64,000 nucleotides of DNA from Euryodendron excelsum (lineage: Eukaryota > Streptophyta > Magnoliopsida > Ericales > Pentaphylacaceae). The DNA lies in NCBI GenBank assembly GCA_033060915.1, contig CM065386.1, forward strand, positions 4,348,501 through 4,412,500, in the 5' to 3' direction. Under the pieces are notes generated by a model that did no database searches, had not been told where the DNA came from, and saw only the letters and a program-made list of their open reading frames with translations. Below are positions 22,974-35,283 of the stretch, one piece after another (the first letter of the stretch is position 1; every line of letters starts with the position of its first letter). The position numbers and the translations under genes are program-made.

Positions 22974-25112
22974 TCATGCCTGAGCCTGCTCGGCAATTTG
23001 TCCCTCGGCGTCAGCCCGCTGAGCATCTTCGCTCTGGCCCCCTGCAGTGGCCTCCTGCTGAGTCTTGGCGATTTGGCCTTCTCCAGCGATATTTGGTTAG
23101 GCCCCCTCTTCGACCGCCTGGTCTACGGCATCCTGACCATCGGCAGGCGGGACGTCATCAATGGGATCCAGACCCGAGAAGTCCAAATCAGGGTATCTCT
23201 TGGACGCTCTCTTCTTGGCCGTATCGAAACCCATGAGAAAAGTGGGCTCCAGTAGGGCCTGGAAATCATCCCCATCCTTGAACTCCTGAATGGCCTCGGC
23301 CCTTGCCTTCTTAAGCTCCTCGCCGAAGGCCGCTACAGTCCTCTCTAGCTGTGCCTTTTGGCTTCTTCGGCCGAGAAGTTCAGCAGCAGCTTGACGATTA
23401 AACCTCCTGGATGAGCGCCGAGCTGGCTGCCTTCTCCTCCTGGAGGGCCTTTTCTGAAGTCTCCAGACAATAGCCCAGAGCCATAACCCTGGCGAGAGAA
23501 TGAAAGCCGAATAGCTAGAAGTTAGACTACAAACAGATCAATGCAAAATAAAAGGATAACTGCACAGGGGCTTACCTTGAACAGATCGTGGTTCGCATCC
23601 TTGACTAGTCGCGAGTTCGGATGCTTGCTCAGCCTCGTGATGTTTGAGGGCTTTGTTGCGTCTGCCGCCCTTTCCCAGGCCATATCTGAGCTATCCAGAA
23701 CATTGGTCGGGGCAGAAGCAGCCGGACCAACGCGGCACTGCGCCTCAGCTAGGATCCTTCTGAATACCCTGGAGAGGGCCTGATGACCACAGAAACTTGA
23801 CCCTTTCCCTTATGGGGGGAAGCCTTCTTTGGAGGAGGGGGGAGCTCCTTCTCTGCTTCTGCGGTCTCAGCGGTCTTCTAACACTTGGATCCTGAAGCGC
23901 CTGCCGCCACTGCCCTCTTCCTGGCCAAGTAATTGATATCGAAACTCATCGCCTCCGCCTCGAAAGTTGGCTGAGGCGCTGGAGGATCGGTCTGGGCTGC
24001 TGCGGGATCGGCCTGAGCAACCACGGGAGACTGGTGATCTGCAAAGAGTAGTCATGGAAGGGTCAGCATAACGAAAGCAAAAATGTACTCACTCCTCTCA
24101 CATTCTGTAACCAAGGCCTCTCTGCTTGGTTCGAGCCCCAAAAGATATTGGGCAAGCGCCTCGACAGTCACCAGGTCTTTGGCGGTCCGAAACTCATACT
24201 CTTGGACCTTTTCTACAGCTGCCTTGTGCTCTGCAGACAGAAGGGGCTTGACCTGACCTGACATCCGTAAGACACCTAAGTCAGAACAGACGACACATAA
24301 AACAAACGACAAATGGAAGACTCGGGGAATAAAACATACCCTTCTTACTCGGGCAACCCCACTTCCTAGGGATCCGAGCAGAGAAGTCTATCTCCCAGGG
24401 ACAGAACTCCCAGCCCTTTTCGCTAACAAAGAAGAACCGGTCCTTCCAGTTCTTGTGTGAAGACGAAAGCTTGCCGACCAAATCAAGCCCCGTCGACCGA
24501 CCCAAGAAGTACCAGTAGCCCTTCCCACGCTCGGCCGACCTGTAGCAATATGAGAATTCCTCTGGCGTCATGTCCTTCCCATGGACGATCTGCCAGAAGA
24601 TCATACAGCCCGCCATAATCCGCCAGGCATTCGGTGAAAGCTGTCCAGGAGAGAGGCGTAACCTCTGCAGAATCTCCCTAACTGGCCGAGGAAATGGCAC
24701 GCGAAGACCACCAGCCAGTGCGCCCTCAAATATCGATATCTCCCTTTCCTTGGCCGAACACGCCCAATTCTTAGGGTTGGGAACCCTACACCTTACCCCT
24801 TTTGGGATCTGGTACACCTGCCGAAAGGTAGCAACTTTCTCCCTATCGAGAGAGGAGGGAATCCCCACCGCTTTATGTTGGCTCCCCCTCTCCGAGCTCG
24901 ACCTCCTAGGCTTGGGTAGCAACCTCGACGGGTTGGTCTCATCCTTCCCCGACACCAGAGTGGGCGGCCCCAGCCTCCATTGATTCTGAAACTTCTTGGG
25001 ACCTCCCGGAGTTCCCCACAGAGACCTCCTCCTGAGTCTGACTCCTCACGACTCGATACCCATTAGAACTGATCTCTTCCGAGTCCAAGCTAATGCCCTC
25101 TGGGTTCGACAT
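22974..25112 (-). pseudogene. Tat antisense gene (Transposase_28-like), multi-exon
   Basis: The minus strand reads from MSNPEGISLDSEEISSNGY (25112) into a frameshift near 24950. It then continues as a 224-residue frame with FPRPVREILQRLRLSPGQL, SPNAWRIMAG and KNWKDRFFFV. These are marks of the protein family annotated in plants as putative gypsy-type transposon protein (PF04195, from memory). A possible donor follows PSKKG near 24340. A further exon with MSGQVKPLLSAEHKAAVEKV lies at about 24070-24265, then a disordered proline/alanine-rich part (23880-24050), and finally a C-terminal LLEPTFLMGFDTAKKRASKR segment ending QAQA and TGA (22974-22976). At least two internal stops are present. The protein's role in Tat elements is unknown. 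Poly-T on the minus strand just beyond the stop corresponds to the A16 run at 22921-22936. Confidence 0.7.
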
Positions 25113-25657
25113 TGTGCCCAAGGGCCTACAATCCTCAATCCTATCAAACACCGGCTTGAACAACTCATACAAGTCCCCAAGGACAGATTCTAAGAACTCC
25201 GGCCTATCAACAAACCCTGAAAGGTCGGGAATTTGGCCCCTTCCTTCAAACACTAAGACACAACTGGTAATCAACCAGTACATACAACCAAGGGGCAAGG
25301 CTTACCACGATTTGAAGTGTCGACGATGAGTTTCGAAGCAAGCCAGCGGTGCGACGCGAGGAATGGTGCCCTTTCAACTGGTCGGAGACGATGGAGATGA
25401 CGCTGGGGACTAAAAAGCAGGTTTTTTCTCTTTCTCTCTCTGCGTATTTGGTAAAAAGCACTAAAGGAAAATGGGGGCAACCTCCTCACAAAACTTCCCC
25501 CACATCTTTGAAATCAACGACCCAGATAGCCTGCGGTGACGGGATGCCAATGGCTGAGATGCAACGCGTCTTTTAGACTACTGACAACCAATCTCTGGCC
25601 GCCACGTAGGGGCATGTGAAGCAACACGACAGCGCCCGTCATCATTGCGCTGCCCCC
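25113..25657 (-). promoter_or_regulatory. Probable leader or promoter region of the antisense gene
   Basis: No ORF is convincing. The minus strand has GA-rich DNA (gagagagaaagagaaaaaac, 25425-25444 complement), which resembles plant leaders, between the antisense start and the 3' end of the Tat element. The transcription start is inferred only from gene orientation. Confidence 0.35.
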
Positions 25658-25824
25658 TGATTACTCTTAGAAATAGTAATCTTTTGGCTTAAATTGTTAG
25701 TTGATTAGTTAAATTTGGTGTTAATTTAGTATTCTAACGCCTAAAACGCATTAAAACTCCTTTTGTACACTTTTTGCAAGATTTGGAGCTTAAACTAAGG
25801 CAAATGGGCAATCTTGAGTATGAC

Positions 25825-26093
25825 CGATCGATCGCCCGATCGATCGCCAGATCGAACGGTCCACGGAACGTTCGATCGGCCGATCGATCGGTGATCCTGC
25901 GATCGATCGATGATGCTCTGTTCAACCTTCTGCAGCAAACTTCAGAGAGGGCGTTTTTCCAATCGATCAGGCGTTCGATCAGTGACGTCGGAATTCTCTC
26001 AACAGACGACATAGAAGCAAATTTCAGAGGGATCGGTTTTGCGATCGATCGGGCGTTCGATCGCCCTAACCGTTCGATCGGGCGATCGATCGG
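25825..26093 (+). promoter_or_regulatory. Cluster of CGATCGATCG palindromes in the 5' LTR
   Basis: About a dozen full or near copies of CGATCGATCG and TTCGATCGG lie here, ending 28 bases before TATAAAAG. The 3' LTR carries the corresponding cluster at 37070-37363. Each core is self-complementary and contains CpG, so the cluster could be a methylation-sensitive array of protein sites. No binding protein is known to me. Confidence 0.7.
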
Positions 26094-26121
26094 TGTGTAC
26101 AAGCTTTGTTTTTCTGCAGAG

Positions 26122-26129
26122 TATAAAAG
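26122..26129 (+). promoter_or_regulatory. LTR TATA box (Athila)
   Basis: TATAAAAG follows the palindrome cluster and is repeated in the 3' LTR at 37387-37394. The element's genomic RNA would start about 30 bases on. Confidence 0.65.
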
Positions 26130-27142
26130 CTTTTGTTCGAGACAAAAAGAGATATAGGTCATTTTTCTGCAGATTCTGGACGGAAATGGATCTCCAAAAA
26201 GGGGTTTTTGTTATCTTGTAAGGCTTTTAAGTTAGATTTACTCTTAATGTTTTGTATTTAATGTCATTTATTACTTTTGGATCATTGTAATGAATGCTTG
26301 ATATATATATGAAGTGAATGATTTCAACTTTTTCTAGCAACTTTCTATCATTTTCTTGGCACTTTCTCTCATTTTCTTGGCAACCAAACACTAGTTCTTT
26401 ATAGTTTAATGGTAGATTTGGCTCCTTTTATGTTAGTTAACATGGATTCTAGTAGCTAAATACCCCTTGGATGTGGTTGTGAAGATCCACCAAGAATCTT
26501 CAAAGGGTTGAAAATGGGTTGTATGAACTTCAAAGTCATATCCTCAAAATTATATGGTTTCATTTGATTTAGCATGAGATTCATTAGAAAAACTTAGATT
26601 CATAACCCTTTGGTAATATTTATGCACAAATCAATATTTGGTATAGGTATTGCACATGTTTAAGGTTTGATTCTAGGGTACCAATTATATATTCCCTCTC
26701 TATGCACAATCAAACAAAACCCACATTTTTATAGTCGACATTTTCCGAATCAAGAATCCGAGGTGTGATTCTTGATTTGAGTTATAAACCTCTCATTGGA
26801 AACCCTTGTTGTGAATTGGTGGATCAAAACAACCATGTCCAAGCTTTTCTCCTTAATTACATAAAATTAGCTTTTGTTGTCTTTCATAGTCACTAAATTA
26901 TTGTATGAAGCATATAACCATCATCATCTCAAAACCAACATATTTTCGGTCTCTTTTATGTTAAGAATTTTCATTTGCAATCCATTAAGATAAGTACCCG
27001 TGCTAGTTGAGCTTTGTTGCTATATTTGCAGAATTCACTTGGGAGAGAACGACACCGGATCCTCCGGTTTTACTACAAGCGTGACCTCCATACCCTTGCG
27101 GAGTGGCTCCAGTTGAAGCACATCTGGAGGCGTGCCAAGTTT

Positions 27143-27160
27143 TGGCACCGTTGCCGGGGA
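27143..27160 (+). other. Primer binding site complementary to tRNA-Asp
   Basis: TGGCACCGTTGCCGGGGA is complementary, with one mismatch, to the 3' end of plant tRNA-Asp, the usual primer of Athila elements. It starts five bases after the LTR. Confidence 0.85.
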
Positions 27161-27777
27161 ATTCATAGGCAAAAGCTACACCGGACGAAAGCTAAGGATT
27201 GCGGAAGAAAATTAAAAAAAAAAAAAAAAGAAGAGCAAGCAAAGAAAAAAAAAAGAAAACACACAAAAAGGGTGGATTTCATCACCACCCCCGAGGGAAG
27301 CATCTACGGGCTTCGGGCCCCGGTACACTCTCATTTCCCTTAAGGTGTTTTATTTTTAGGATTATTTTTATTTCTTCTTTTCTCTAGTTTCTTTTGTTTG
27401 ATATAGTATAATTGCATTGCATTTTTGTTAGGAACTTATCCCTCTTCGGGAGTATTTAGTGGAGTTAGGATAGTGTGTGAAAGTTTCAAATTGGTGGTAC
27501 GCTTATTGTATGTGGAGATTGGAGGTACGGAGTTGAATTGAGAAAAAAGCCGTTGTCTGGCCTAGAATTGAAAAAAGCCGTTGTCCGGCCTAGGGAATTG
27601 TGTATGATGTGCTTAACGACCTTATCAGTCCAACCTTATGTGTGCATTCATTCTTGCATGTCATATTTCACGCGGGACGAACATCATCGCCTTGTGAGGA
27701 TTGAGAGCATTGAGAGCACAAGCACATCTTCACCAACACCTAGCGTACCTTTAGTGGTCGACCTAGGTTTCATTCCA
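27161..27777 (+). other. Athila 5' untranslated leader
   Basis: Non-coding sequence before gag, with A-rich runs (27211-27269) and a direct repeat of aaaaagccgttgtc-ggcctag (27544 and 27571). No gene was seen. Confidence 0.6.
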
Positions 27778-30700
27778 ATGGCAAATCCCAATGAACCAGG
27801 CTTACCTAACATTTAACCCTTGCATCCAAATGTCCAAATCAACCCGGAAGGTCATGAGGAGTTTGAAAGAGGGAGCCATCATGGCGACGTGGCGGCTCCC
27901 CCTATACGGACTCTCCGGGACTACCTAAACCCACCAAGGCAAGCACCAATATCGTGCATTGTTTTCCCGCCCCATCACAACACTCTAAACATTAGGTCGG
28001 GAATGATACAAATGTTGCCTCAATTCCATGGGATGGATTCGGAACAACCCTACATTTTTCTTAAGGAATTTGAGGATGCTTGTTCAATTGCTATGGACAA
28101 CTCATGTCCAAGGGAAGTATTTTTGTTGAAACTCTTCCCATTTTGTTTGAAGGACAAAGCTAAGCTTTGGTTCAATTCCTTGCGACCCATGTCCATCCAT
28201 TCTTGGGCTACTCTCCAAGGGGAATTTTCGAGCAAATTTTTCCCCGAAAATAGAACCGAGGCCATTCGAAGGCAAATTTCACAGTTTTTCTCCTTTGTTG
28301 GGGGGGAAACTTTCTTTCAATGTTGGGAGAGGTTCAAAGACCTCTTAAATTCTTGCCCCCATCACGGTTTCGCCAATTGGCACGTCATCAACACATTTTA
28401 TTCTTCTTTGACACCCCAACTCAAGCAATTTGTCGAGTCCATGTGTGCGGGGACGTTTTTTGATAAGCAACCCCATGAGGCATACGATTATTTTGATAAC
28501 TTGGCAAATAAGGCTAGAGATTGGGCACTTACCGGGACCCAAAATCCCGAGGGTCGCTCAATCCAACAAGGGGTGGGAAGATATCAACTCAAGGAAGTTG
28601 ATGATGTCAATGCTAGGGTGGCTACCTTGGCAAGAAAATTAGAGGCTCTTGAGGTGAAAAAAGTTCAATCGGTAGAGAGTGAGGAGTTGAGGGAAGTACG
28701 TTGTCTTGTGTGTGAAACCTCGGACCATACCACCGCTTCATGCCCAATCATTCCGGGTGTGAAGGAGGCTTTGCACGGCCAAGTTAACGCAATTGGCCAA
28801 TATTCAAGAGGAGGGGGTAACCCCTATTCAAACACATACAACCCGGGGTGGAGAGATCATCCCAACTTTGGGTGGAGGAACAATGAAGGGATTTCAAACT
28901 CCCACAACTATCAAGGAGGGTATCAAAACCCTCAATCATACCAAGCACCTCCACCTCCACAAGCACTTCCACCACAACATCCACCTCCACCTTACCAACA
29001 AGCACCCGTGCCCCAATTCCAAAATCAACCAAGGCCATACCAACCCCTCCATAGGAAGCCCATAGAGGACAATGTTTACCAACTTGCCAATGACATGAGG
29101 GGGGTTAGTTCAAGGGTTGATAAACAAGAGAAAGTGCTAGACCAACACTATAGGTTACTTGAGGACATCCAAAAGCAAATGTCTACGTTGACACAAGCTT
29201 TGACCCAAAATGTCCCGGGAAGATTCCCGGCTCAACCTCAACCTAACCCGGCGGTTAGGCAAGTGCACATAACCGAGGGTAAGAGTGACCCTAGTACAAG
29301 TCATGACCAAGTGCAAGCCATAACCACACTTAGAAGTGGCAAGACCATTGATAAAACTATCCCACCTCGGGATGAGACTTCTAGGAAGAGTGTTGGTCAA
29401 GAAGAGAGAGAAAAAGAGAAAGAGGAAAAAGAGCCGAGAGAAGGGGGGGGGGACTTAGCCAATCCCATTGAGATTTTGAGTGAAAGTGAGAGGGATAAGA
29501 GAAGGGACATAGTCAAACATGCTCCCTTCCCGCAAAGGTTGACCAAACCAAAGAATGAACTTCTAAATGCGGAAATTTATGAAGTGTTTAAACAAGTAAA
29601 GGTCAACATCCCTATCCTTGACGTAATTAAGCAAATACCTTCTTATGCTAAGTTCTTGAAGGACTTATGCACTTTTAAGCGAAGGTTGCATGTCAAGGAA
29701 ACCGCCATGATGAATGAAAATCAAAGTGCGATTTTGCAATGTAAGACCGTGCCGAAATTCAAGGACCCCGGATGTCCTACTATTTCTTGTACCATTGGGA
29801 ACACCAAGATCGATTGTGCCTTGTTAGACTTAGGGTCTAGTGTCAACCTTTTGCCCTTTTCAGTGTATAAGGAACTTGGCCTAGGAGAGTTGAGCCCTAC
29901 TCGTGTTACCTTGCAATTGGCGGATTGTTCTATAAAGGTTCCAAGAGGTATCATCGAGGATATTCTCATCCAAGTTGATAACTTTTGCTTCCCGGTCGAT
30001 TTCATTGTCCTAGACACCCAACCTGTTGAGAGTTGCATAGCTCACAACCAAATTCCTGTGATCTTGGGACGCCCTTTCCTAGCTACTTCCAATGCCATCA
30101 TACATTGTAGGAATGGGTTAGTGAAATTGTCTTTTGGCAACACCACCTTCGAGCTTAACATCTTTTCAGTTGCCAAACAAAAGGGGGAATGTGAGGATAT
30201 CCGGGAGGTAGATATCATAGAGAGCATAGTTCAAGAACACTTTGAGCGGGAGAGTTTTGAGGACCCTTTGGAGAGGGCATTAGTGAGAAGTGAACCGCAT
30301 GCTTCACTTGATAGTGAGGGCATGGTGTCAAGTGAATTGTCTCATTTAGAGGGTGCGAGAGAGGAGTGTTTACATGTGGGTCAATGGACCCCTTCTTTTG
30401 AACCCCTCCACCCTAGTGCCGAGAAACCGATTCCTTCGGAGGAGAAGCCTCCCATTCCCGAGAGGAAGCCCTTGCCTTCCAATTTAAAATATGCATTTTT
30501 AGGGGATGGGGAGTCATACCCGGTTGTGATTTCCTCTAGCTTGTCTGGGAGCCAAGAGGAAGGGTTGATAGCGTTGCTTAGGAAACATAGAAAAGCCCTA
30601 GGATGGACTATCGCCGACCTTCATGGGATTAGTCCTCTTGTGTGCACTCACCGTATTTTTTTAGAAGAGAAGGCTAAATCTATTCGTCAAATGCAAAGGC

Positions 30701-33375
30701 GATTGAACCCTAATATGAAGGAAGTGGTTAAAGGTGAGGTTTTAAAATTGCTAGATGCGGGTATCATTTACCCCATCTCCGATTCGAAATGGGTTAGTCC
30801 GACCCAAGTGGTGCCTAAGAAATCGGGTGTCACGGTGATAAGAAATGACAACAATGAGTTAGTGCCAACCCGTGTGCAAACCGGGTGGCGAATGTGCATT
30901 GATTATCGCCGCCTTAATAATGTGACCCGAAAGGACCACTTCCCTTTACCCTTCCTTGATCAAGTCCTAGAAAAGGTGTCCGGTAAGGCTTTTAATTGTT
31001 TTTTAGATGGATATTCGGGGTACAATCAAATCGATGTAGCCCTTGAGGATCAAGCCAAGATAACAGTCACTTGTCTGTTTGGCACATATGCTTATAAACG
31101 TATGCTCTTCGGGTTATGTAATGCACCGGCGACATTTCAAAGGTGCATGATGAGCATATTTAGCGACATGATTGAGCAAATTGTCGAAGTCTTCATGGAT
31201 GATTTTTCCGTTTATGGGGATACTTATGAAGGTTGTCTTGGTAATTTAGGAAAAGTTTTGATGAGATGTGAGGAGAGTAACCTTGTACTCAATTGGGAAA
31301 AATGTCATTTTATGGTTACAAGTGGTATAGTTTTGGGGCATATTGTGTCGGCTGAAGGACTTGAAGTTGATAAAGCAAAAATTGAACTCATTCAAAAATT
31401 GCCCGCCCCAACGTGTGTGAAGGAGATTAGATCATTTCTTGGGCATGCCGGTTTCTATCGGCGTTTCATTGAGGGTTTTAGTGCAATCTCTAGGCCCATG
31501 TGTCATCTTTTGTCCCAAGATGTTCCCTTTGAGTGGACATCTTCTTGTCAACAAGCTTTTGACAAGTTGAAGGGACTTTTGACCACCGCCCCAATCATTT
31601 GAGCACCCAATTGGTCTCTTTCATTTGAGCTAATGTGTGATGCTAGCGACTATGCCGTGGGGGCCGTCCTAGGATAAAGAGTTGACAAGAAGCCTTATGT
31701 CATTTATTATGCTTCTAGAACTCTCAATGAAGCTCAAATCAACTATACCACAACCGAGAAGGAACTCCTTGCGGTGGTTTTTGCACTTGATAAATTTAGG
31801 TCTTACTTGATTGGGTCATTGGTCATCATCTACACCGACCATGCGGCCCTAAAGTATCTCCTCACAAAACCCGATGCAAAACCGCGCCTCATTCGATGGA
31901 TACTTTTGCTCCAAGAATTCCATATTGAAATGCTTGATAAAAAAGGGGTTGAAAATGTAGTTGCGGACCACTTGTCTCGGCTTCCCTTAAATGGGCGAGC
32001 CATGGACCCAACCCCTATCAAGGAGCACTTCCCGGATGAGCATCTCATGAATGTGAGTGCCGTTGAGCAAGTTTCAATCCCTTGGTTTGCGGACATTGCG
32101 AACTTCCTTGTCACCGGTGAGGTTCCTTCCACATGGTCATCCATTGACAAGCGTAAATTCTTCCGGAATGTGCGCTATTTTTCGTGGGATGATCCCCACT
32201 TGTTTAAGTATTGTCCGGACCAAATCATTCGCCGGTGTGTCCCAAATCACGAATTCCAACAAGTGATAGAATTTTGTCACTCTCATGCTTATGGAGGACA
32301 CTTCTCCTCCAAGAAAACCACGACCAAAATTTTGCAATGTGGGCTTTATTGGCCCACCATGTTCAAGGATGTACATACTTTTTGTGTAGCTTGCGATAGG
32401 TGCCAATGGTTAGGAACACTTTCTAAGAGGCACATGATGCCTCTTCACCCCATCACTATTTTGGAAATATTTGATTGTTGGGGGATCGATTTCATGGGAC
32501 CGTTTCCTAACTCGTTTGGGTACCTTTTTATTCTTGTTGCGGTAGATTATGTCTCGAAGTGGGTGGAAGCAATTGCCACCCGAAGCAATGACCACCAGGT
32601 GGTCTTGCGATTTTTGAAAGAGAACATTTTTTGTAGGTATGGCATGCCTCGTGCCATGATAAGTGATGGCGGTTCAGATTTTTGTAACAAGCCCTTTGCG
32701 TCTTTAATGTGTAAGTATGGTGTGGTCCATAAGGTTGGATTACCATACCATCCTCAAATGCAAGGGCAAGTTGAGTTGGCCAATCGGGAAATTAAGTGCA
32801 TTCTAGAGAAAACCATCAATCCAAATAGGAAAGATTGGTCTCTTAGATTGACCGATGGGTTGTGGGCATACCGCACGGGCTATAAAACCATTCTTAGCGC
32901 ATCACCCTATAGACTTGTGTATGGGAAGGCATGTCATCTTCCCGTCGAAATTGAGCATAAAGCATATTGGGCGATTCGTCAATGCAATGAGGATATTGAT
33001 GTTGCGGGTACCCACCGAAAGCTCCAACTCAATGAGTTAGATGAACTCCGCAATGATGCATTTGAAAATGCAAAAATTGCTAAGGCCCGGATGAAAAACT
33101 TTCATGACCAACATATCATTCGAAAAACTTTCAAAGTTGGCCAAAAAGTGTTATTGTATGATTCATGCTTGCATCTCTTTCCGGGCAAATTGCGGAGTAA
33201 GTGGGCCGGGCCATACATTGTTAAAGAAGTTTTTCCCCATGGAGCCATTGAGGTGCAAAACCTCACGAATGGCTCGGCATTTAAGGTAAATGGCCAGCGG
33301 CTAAAGCCGTATTTTGAGACGTTTCAAGGGGAGTTGGACTGTGTGGATCTCATCGATCCACCGTCCTTTGAGTGA
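27778..33375 (+). pseudogene. Athila gag-pol polyprotein with three in-frame stops
   Basis: One frame runs from MANPNEPG (27778) to the stop at 33373-33375, interrupted only by TAA (27814-27816), TGA (31600-31602) and TAA (31675-31677). Counting from the methionine at 27820, the gag domain spans about residues 60-235 (WFNSLRP, FSSKFFPENR). A CCHC zinc knuckle (CLVCETSDHTTASC) lies at 295-308, preceding a proline/glutamine-rich linker. The protease site is DLGSS near 670. Reverse transcriptase has CIDYRRLN and FMDD (1125-1128). RNase H follows the stops, with CDASDYAVG and TEKELLA. Integrase has H-H-C-C at 32260-32405, catalytic D in WGIDFMGP, D in ISDGGSDF and E in GQVELANRE, plus a C-terminal [11 protein letters not shown] block. 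Catalytic residues are intact, so only the stops disable it. Two stops fit single C-to-T changes in CAA or CGA codons. It acts in cytoplasmic particles and then the nucleus. Confidence 0.93.
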
Positions 33376-33558
33376 CATTAGATTGTCGTGTTTCATAATT
33401 TAGGAGTAGTTCTTTTGTTTTTCTTTTTATAGGTTTCTTTCTCTTTTCTTTTGGTAGTTAGTTGTGTACATTTGTATTCCCGAGAGTCCCGCCCTCCCTG
33501 TTGTTCTTTTTCTCTTCCATTTTTCTCATGCCTTGAGGTCATGGCATGATTCCAGTTT

Positions 33559-33577
33559 GGGGGGGGGGGGGGGGGGG
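33559..33577 (+). repeat. G19 tract after integrase
   Basis: An uninterrupted run of 19 G follows ccagttt, 183 bases after the pol stop. Its context resembles the G-rich primer tract before the 3' LTR (ttagttggggggtgt), so it may be a second polypurine-like tract or simply an expanded homopolymer. Confidence 0.7.
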
Positions 33578-33642
33578 CACCATTTGCATGATTCTGTGAA
33601 CCATTCTGAGAATTTCTGTAGAACTTCAAAGAAGTTGTTTTT

Positions 33643-33866
33643 GCGATCGATCGGTGGGCCAAACCGATCGATCGGCCAATCGATCGTGTACGTTGCGATC
33701 GATCGGTGACGACTGCGATCGATCGGGCGTATTACCGCATCGATCGAAAGGGAGCGGTATCAATCGATCGGCCGTTCGATCGGTGGCGCTCCATTTCGAT
33801 CGGTCCGCGAGGCGATCGATCGGTTCAAAGGGCCGATCGATCGGTGACCGAGTTGTCTATATAAAG
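33643..33866 (+). promoter_or_regulatory. Internal GATCGATC cluster with TATA box upstream of the env-position ORF
   Basis: About nine CGATCGATCG-type units (33643-33844) are followed by TATATAAAG at 33858-33866 and an ATG at 34028. This is the same arrangement as in the LTR (cluster, 14-28 base gap, TATA). The spacing gives a leader of roughly 130 nt. An internal promoter for the second ORF is inferred, not shown. Confidence 0.5.
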
Positions 33867-34027
33867 GCCACTATTTCACTGTTCATTCTCATTTCACTCG
33901 CGCGTATTTGAGAGTTTAGAGAGCCCTGTTCGCCTTTTTCACGGTTTTCTGCTCTTCGAGAGGTATTCCTTCCGCCGATCTTTGTCTATTATTTTCATTT
34001 CCAACTGTACTTAGCCTTGTAGAGAGT

Positions 34028-35283
34028 ATGGTTGAGACTAGGAGTGCTGAGGGTACAGCTGGGGCGGGGACTTCTCGGACTCTAGCCCAGTTCCAGCAGC
34101 TCCAGCGTGAGCATGCTAGGAGGGAGAGAGAGGGAGAGTATGATTCCACTCGCATCCGGGGGAGGGATCAGGAGCCAGAGTTTGGACGGGTGTGGAGCGC
34201 CCGTAAGGTAGTAGTGGAGAGGCGTTGGACAGTGAGTCAGTTTGATGCTGAGCCATATGGTTGGCTCCAGCCTTTGACCGACCGTCGGTGGTTGGGGTTA
34301 GCTTCTTTTAGGGGCCAGTACTCAGCCACCCTTGTGGCAGAGTTCATGGCTAACATTTCATCGGACCCCGTTGGTGGCGACAGACATATTCTTCGCTCTT
34401 GGGTTCGGGGTAGGGATGTTGTTATCACCCCGGACTCCTTTGCTGAGCAGTTTGTATACCGAGGGTTGCTAACCCTTAATTCTCTCATGATGGGGAGCAT
34501 CCACCATCTCATGAGGAGATGTGCGCTGAGATTTTATCACTGGGAGAGTCCTGGACCGCTTCCCAGATCAGGATTAGGCAGATTGCCCCCAGATACCACT
34601 CGCTGTTCCTTTGGACTTGCTATTTAATCTTTCCACTGGGGAGGACGGTGGAGTGCAGTAGGATGCGGGGGCAGTTGATGTGGGCTATTGGCACGGGCAG
34701 GACTATTGACTTGCCCCACTTCATGTATATGGCATTGTGGGCCGCGACTCAGGTTGCTACTCCCCAGTCCAGCATCCCTTTTGGTTGTTTTTTGACAGCG
34801 AGGATTAGGGCAGCAGGGGTTAGTGTTGCGGATGTTGTACTGCTCTCCTCTTCGACTGACATAGATTGGAAGACGGAGAAGAGAGCGGCAGGGCAGTTGT
34901 CGAAGAAGGGGGGGTCAGCTAGTTCGACTCACTCGTCTTCTCAGCAGCCGGCTTCTCAGACTCAAGAGGAGACCCAGTCAGGGAAGCAGCGGCAGGATCA
35001 GGCTCAGGCTCAGGAGGAGCCAGCTCCGGGGACGTTACTTCAGACTTTGGCAGCTATTCAGGAGCAGCTGACCGCTCAGCAGGCAGAGTGCCAGCAGTGG
35101 CAAGCCGACATTATGGCTAGATTAGATCTTCAGGACACTACCATTGCTGCACTTCAGGGTCAACTGATTGACATTCAGCAGCAGCAGCAGACCCAGTCCA
35201 CTCGACTCCAGGAGATTATCCAGCACCTTGGCCAGCCTCCTCCGGATGATGGAGACCTCTTTTCGGATCTCCAGTTAGATTAG
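34028..35283 (+). pseudogene. Athila env-position ORF (putative plant transposon protein domain), frameshifted
   Basis: The first frame begins MVETRSAEGTAGAG. It contains RWTVSQFDAEPYGWLQPLTDRRWL, LVAEFMANIS and WVRGRDVVITPDSFAEQF, resembling the domain annotated as putative plant transposon protein (PF20167, from memory). A frame change near 34505-34530 moves the reading to a second frame that runs CAEILSLGESWTASQIRI through FPLGRTVE and ends at 35281-35283. The C terminus is Ser/Gln-rich with a coiled-coil-like glutamine stretch (about 35030-35220: LAAIQEQLTAQQAECQQ). No signal peptide or membrane segment is evident, so an envelope role is doubtful. It lies downstream of pol with its own TATA-bearing region. 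Full length would be about 418 residues. Confidence 0.7.

Larger units (their letters stand above)
25658..27137 (+). repeat. 5' LTR of Athila
   Basis: Starts TGATTACTCTTAGAAATAG and ends ggaggcgtgcca. It contains a GATCGATC cluster (25825-26093), a TATA box (26122-26129), the gattctagtagctaaatacc block (26450) and the conserved gagagaacgacaccgg block near the 3' end (27043-27058). Confidence 0.95.

Noticed and set aside
33654..33911. Asp-Arg-Ser repeat frames here and at 25774-26157 and 37050-37391
   Set aside because: They are translations of the GATCGATC clusters in LTR or promoter-like DNA.
34028..35283. True envelope glycoprotein
   Set aside because: No signal peptide, transmembrane segment or glycoprotein features; only its position resembles env. 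Named by position and domain instead.
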